Assembly: GCA_964250615.1 (NCBI GenBank)
Contig: CAXUGM010000008.1
Length of the DNA: 64,000 nt
Reading direction: 5' to 3' (one strand)
Source: Blautia sp900556555
GTDB taxonomy: Bacteria > Bacillota > Clostridia > Lachnospirales > Lachnospiraceae
Below are positions 61,458 through 64,000 of this stretch, one piece after another; positions within the stretch are counted from its first letter, which is position 1; every line of letters starts with the position of its first letter. The translations under genes were made by a program, and so were the position numbers. The notes under the pieces are model-generated. The model made no database searches, had not been told where the DNA came from, and worked only from the letters and a program-made list of their open reading frames with translations.

Positions 61458-62453
61458 ATGAATGATGAATTTGTGAATGATGTACTATGTGATATGTTGG
61501 CATATCTTAATAACGGACAAGCAGAACAGTTACGACGAGTGCTGAATCATAATCTTTCGGGATATGAGCTTCAGCGAAAAGTTGATAGTGCAATTGAGGA
61601 TACGGATGCAGAAAATGCACGATTGACCGGTGCGTTCCTTTCAGCAAAGCGAATTGAGGGATGTTCCGAAAAATCGCTTACCTACTATCGAAAGACAATC
61701 GAAACCATGTCTGAGACAATTGGAAAAGGAATTACGCATATTACAACTAATGACCTGCGTTCTTATTTGACCGACTATCAGGCAGAGCGAAAATCCAGTA
61801 AGGTAACAATTGACAATATCCGCAGAATTTTATCCAGCTTCTTTTCTTGGCTTGAAGATGAGGACTATATTCTAAAAAGTCCAGTGCGCAGGATTCATAA
61901 AGTGAAAACGACTGTGACCATCAAAGAAACATATACAGATGAAGCTTTGGAAACCATGCGTGACCATTGCGATTCTCTGCGTGATCTGGCTTTGATTGAT
62001 ATGCTGGCATCAACTGGAATGCGTGTTGGCGAATTGGTGCTTCTCAATCGGGATGACATCAACTTTGAGGAGCGAGAATGCGTAGTATTTGGTAAAGGTA
62101 GCAAGGAGAGAATGGTCTACTTTGATGCCAGAACAAAAATCCATCTTCAGAACTATCTTGCACAAAGAACGGATAGCAATAATGCTCTATTTGTGTCGCT
62201 GAAAGCACCATACGAAAGGTTGCAGATTGGTGGCGTTGAATCAAGACTGCGTGAACTTGGTAGGAGGCTTTCTCTTCCGAGAGTGCATCCGCACAAATTC
62301 AGACGAACCCTCGCTACAATGGCGATTGACAAAGGAATGCCTGTGGAGCAGCTACAAAGGCTCCTGGGGCATCAACGAATAGATACGACCTTGCAATATG
62401 CAATGGTCAAACAGAGCAATGTCAAACTTGCTCACCGTAAATACATAGGTTAG
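61458..62453 (+). CDS. Tyrosine recombinase (hsdS inversion)
   Basis: 331 residues, ATG 61458 after AAGGAGAA. A SAM-like core-binding N-terminal domain (SEKSLTYYRKTIETMSETIGKGITHITTNDLRSYL) and catalytic residues R189 (STGMRVGEL), H279-x-x-R282 (HPHKFRR), GHQRIDTT (second H) and Y314 (LQYAMVK) are all present, so it should be active. Its position between two hsdS units with inverted repeats is the hallmark of phase-variable type I systems in Firmicutes. It is not the prophage integrase. Confidence 0.92.
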   Translation: MNDEFVNDVLCDMLAYLNNGQAEQLRRVLNHNLSGYELQRKVDSAIEDTDAENARLTGAFLSAKRIEGCSEKSLTYYRKTIETMSETIGKGITHITTNDLRSYLTDYQAERKSSKVTIDNIRRILSSFFSWLEDEDYILKSPVRRIHKVKTTVTIKETYTDEALETMRDHCDSLRDLALIDMLASTGMRVGELVLLNRDDINFEERECVVFGKGSKERMVYFDARTKIHLQNYLAQRTDSNNALFVSLKAPYERLQIGGVESRLRELGRRLSLPRVHPHKFRRTLATMAIDKGMPVEQLQRLLGHQRIDTTLQYAMVKQSNVKLAHRKYIG

Positions 62454-62464
62454 GAGTGAACGTT

Positions 62465-63010
62465 ATGGGTGAATGGAAATCATGCACTTTATCATCTCTT
62501 GGTACTATTGTCGGAGGTGCTACACCTTCAACCAAGAAACCTGAAAACTATGAAGGAGGAACAATCCCTTGGATTACACCCAAGGACTTATCAGGGTTTG
62601 CAGGTAGATATATTTCTCACGGAGAAAGAAACATTACAGAAAAAGGATTAAATAGTTGTTCAGCACAGATGATGCCAAAGCATAGTGTTCTTTTTTCATC
62701 TCGTGCGCCGATAGGATATGTTGCAATCTCTAATTGTGAGGTCTGCACAAATCAAGGTTTTAAGAGTATTGTGCCAAACGAAAACACTGATTATCTTTTT
62801 CTGTATTATCTATTGCAGTATAAGAAAAAAGATATTGAGAATCTTGGAACTGGTACTACTTTTAAGGAGGTCTCAGCCAACACAATGAAAAGTGTTGAAG
62901 TAAGAGTACCAGCTGAAAAATATGAGCAGATAAAGATTGCCAGAGTGTTGTCATCTATTGACGATAAGATTGAAGCGAATACCCGTATAAACGAAAATTT
63001 AGCGGCTTAA
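62465..63010 (+). CDS. hsdS: hsdS2, N-terminal half (TRD3), separated from its C-half by inversion
   Basis: 181 residues from ATG 62465 after TAGGAGTG. One TRD (MGEWKSCTLSSLGTIVGGATPSTKKPENYEGG...) then the central helix VLSSIDDKIEANTRINENL; the frame stops two codons after the repeat core (C). In the original arrangement it would continue through AGCAGCAA into TRD4. Alone it resembles half-HsdS proteins that can dimerise, so a product is possible. Confidence 0.88.
   Translation: MGEWKSCTLSSLGTIVGGATPSTKKPENYEGGTIPWITPKDLSGFAGRYISHGERNITEKGLNSCSAQMMPKHSVLFSSRAPIGYVAISNCEVCTNQGFKSIVPNENTDYLFLYYLLQYKKKDIENLGTGTTFKEVSANTMKSVEVRVPAEKYEQIKIARVLSSIDDKIEANTRINENLAA
62987..63010 (+). repeat. hsdS inversion repeat C
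   Basis: Core TAAACGAAAATTTAG followed by GCGGCTTAA; perfect 24-bp inverted partner of repeat B. Its right flank is the B-type (stop-proximal) sequence although it sits in mid-gene, showing it is a recombinant junction. Confidence 0.9.
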
Positions 63011-63620
63011 ATGTCAAGGCTGGATACATCCAGTTCGCCGGACATCAGCCGTGGTAGTAAAGCATCACGTATTTTTGCAAGACATTCATTTTCAAATTCA
63101 TTGGCTTGAATTGATTCAGTTAAACTTTTGAAAATAGGCATATATGTAGTAAATGTCTCTTCGTTATAGATGAATTCAAACTTTGCCAAATCGTTCATGA
63201 CGATGTACGGAATTGCTGATCCACGTGTGCCACCCATGATTTTCTTGCTGAGTTCTAATTTTACAAACCAATAAAGTGGAAAGATGTAGTCGGGATTGAT
63301 ATTCTCAAATAATGTACAGGCATAGGTTCTTTGATACAGATCAAAACGACCGCTATAAAAACGAGTGCGACCGGTATAAGCACCATTGCCTGAAACAATA
63401 ATTGCATTACCATCAAAGATGTAGCTATCAATTTGAAGGGCGTCTGGTGCACAGGTAAAGAACTTGTACTTACCACCTTCGACTGAAGCATTTGCATTTT
63501 TCTTTCCTGTAAATATCGAGCAATACGCATCAAGTGTGACCACTTCACCTTGGGTTTCGGATTTTGGAGAGAAAAAAGACTGGTAAAGAGCGCCGGCTTG
63601 CTGCTCTAAATTTTCGTTTA
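63007..63620 (-). pseudogene. hsdS: hsdS2, C-terminal half (TRD4), silent inverted cassette
   Basis: The minus-strand frame is open from repeat D (NENLEQQAGALYQSFF) through TRD4 (VVTLDAYCSIFTGKKNANASVEGGK...) to the terminal helix CLAKIRDALLPRLMSGELDVSSLDI and stop at 63007. ATG 63543 is the first internal Met but there is no ribosome-binding site for it. Inverting 62988-63620 would fuse it in frame to TRD3, giving a full-length HsdS of about 385 residues, like the active copy. Confidence 0.9.
63598..63620 (-). repeat. hsdS inversion repeat D
   Basis: Perfect 23-bp inverted copy of repeat A, including AGCAGCAA. Its outer flank joins the sequence preceding the FRG gene. Confidence 0.9.
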
Positions 63621-63649
63621 CACTGAAAATACAAAGGAGAAATATTTAA

Positions 63650-63958
63650 ATGTACAAGGAGTTAGAAACAGATAATTTGATAGAAATAGATTCTGTAAGC
63701 TCGTTTATAAAAGCGATAAAAGAATTGAGAGAATCTGCAGATGGAACATCTACAGAATTGTACTTTAGAGGTCAAGAAGTAGAATTCTGGGATATAGAAC
63801 CGAGTATTTTCAGAAATGATATGTTGAGCATTGAACATAAATTAATGCAGATTCCATTACAAAAAATACCAATGGAATTTAAAGGCTTCGACTCATTGTT
63901 TGATGTAATGACAAAATATCAGCTGGAGCATAGTCAAGTAAATAGACACACTTTTTAA
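63650..63958 (+). CDS. Short FRG-domain protein
   Basis: 102 residues, ATG 63650 after AAAGGAGAAA. TELYFRGQEVEFWDIEPSIFRNDM and FKGFDSLFDVMTKYQ match the start of the FRG domain. The usual continuation (a short H-Y-G-x-x-T-R-L-L-D-type segment and downstream half) is absent; after MTKYQ it ends with unrelated residues. It is either truncated by an internal change or a natural short form. A hairpin (63971-63998) follows closely, so the truncation has been followed by a terminator. Confidence 0.65.
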   Translation: MYKELETDNLIEIDSVSSFIKAIKELRESADGTSTELYFRGQEVEFWDIEPSIFRNDMLSIEHKLMQIPLQKIPMEFKGFDSLFDVMTKYQLEHSQVNRHTF

Positions 63959-63970
63959 ATACATTTTTAT

Positions 63971-63998
63971 GGAAAGACAGAATTACTCCTGCCTTTCC
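63971..63998 (+). terminator. Hairpin after the FRG-domain gene
   Basis: GGAAAG (63971-63976) pairs with CTTTCC (63993-63998) with CAG/CTG inside (63978-63980, 63989-63991). The expected T-run would fall outside the window, so it is a probable terminator. Confidence 0.55.
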
Positions 63999-64000
63999 AC

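Noticed and set aside
61458..62453. Tyrosine recombinase as the prophage integrase
   Set aside because: It lies outside the attL/attR boundaries, among hsdS inverted repeats; the 2-bp GA junction fits the serine recombinases instead.
1..64000. CRISPR array, tRNA or rRNA genes
   Set aside because: No regularly spaced identical repeats and no tRNA or rRNA signature were seen; integration is in hsdM, not in a tRNA gene.

Overview
The window is a piece of a Firmicutes chromosome, most likely a gut Clostridia (Lachnospiraceae/Ruminococcaceae type). The reasons are strong GGAGG ribosome-binding sites, TTG/GTG starts, a TnpV remnant, and a complete siphovirus-type prophage of the kind common in those families (DUF2800, DUF2815, DUF4314, DUF1492, PolA, P4-type primase, HK97-fold head, P27 small terminase, tandem serine recombinases). 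No rRNA or tRNA gene was seen.

Host DNA occupies both ends. On the left (1-3280) are a TnpV-like remnant, two Fic-family genes and the 5' part of a type I methylase gene, hsdM. On the right (59291-64000) are the 3' part of that hsdM, hsdS, a tyrosine recombinase, a second hsdS that is currently split into two opposed halves, and a short FRG-domain gene. Everything between (about 56.0 kb) is one element inserted in hsdM. Joining the flanks at a shared GA dinucleotide (3280-3281 = 59291-59292) restores an intact 501-residue HsdM, with the junction in the SAM-binding motif DPCCGSGG. The rebuilt phage site is a near-symmetric inverted repeat centred on the same GA, as expected of a large serine integrase.

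Inside the prophage, 4.7-45.2 kb is read almost entirely leftward. From right to left it holds an early/replication block (sigma-like regulator, DUF2800 nuclease, DUF2815, DNA polymerase I, P4-type primase/helicase, VRR-NUC, SNF2 helicase, DUF1492), packaging (HNH, TerS), a cargo block between TerS and TerL (SAM synthetase, ParB-adenine methylase fusion, several small genes), then TerL, portal, ClpP-type protease, capsid, connectors, tail, tape measure, baseplate/fibre, holin and endolysin, and finally two overlapping serine recombinases next to attL. A small rightward cargo pair (DUF4238) lies between attL and the recombinases.

The right 14 kb of the prophage (45.4-59.1 kb) is a rightward defence island: an NBR1-like Ig-domain protein, an excisionase-like HTH protein, a complete type I R-M system (hsdM, hsdS, hsdR), a Hachiman pair (hamA, hamB), a GIY-YIG protein and two small genes, closed by terminators at attR. 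The prophage therefore destroys a phase-variable host R-M system on entry and brings its own R-M system plus a second defence system. A divergent control region at 44.8-45.4 kb holds a multi-helix structured-RNA candidate and four TGACACT repeats; no classical repressor gene was recognised. Four near-identical promoters drive the integrases and three small cargo genes.
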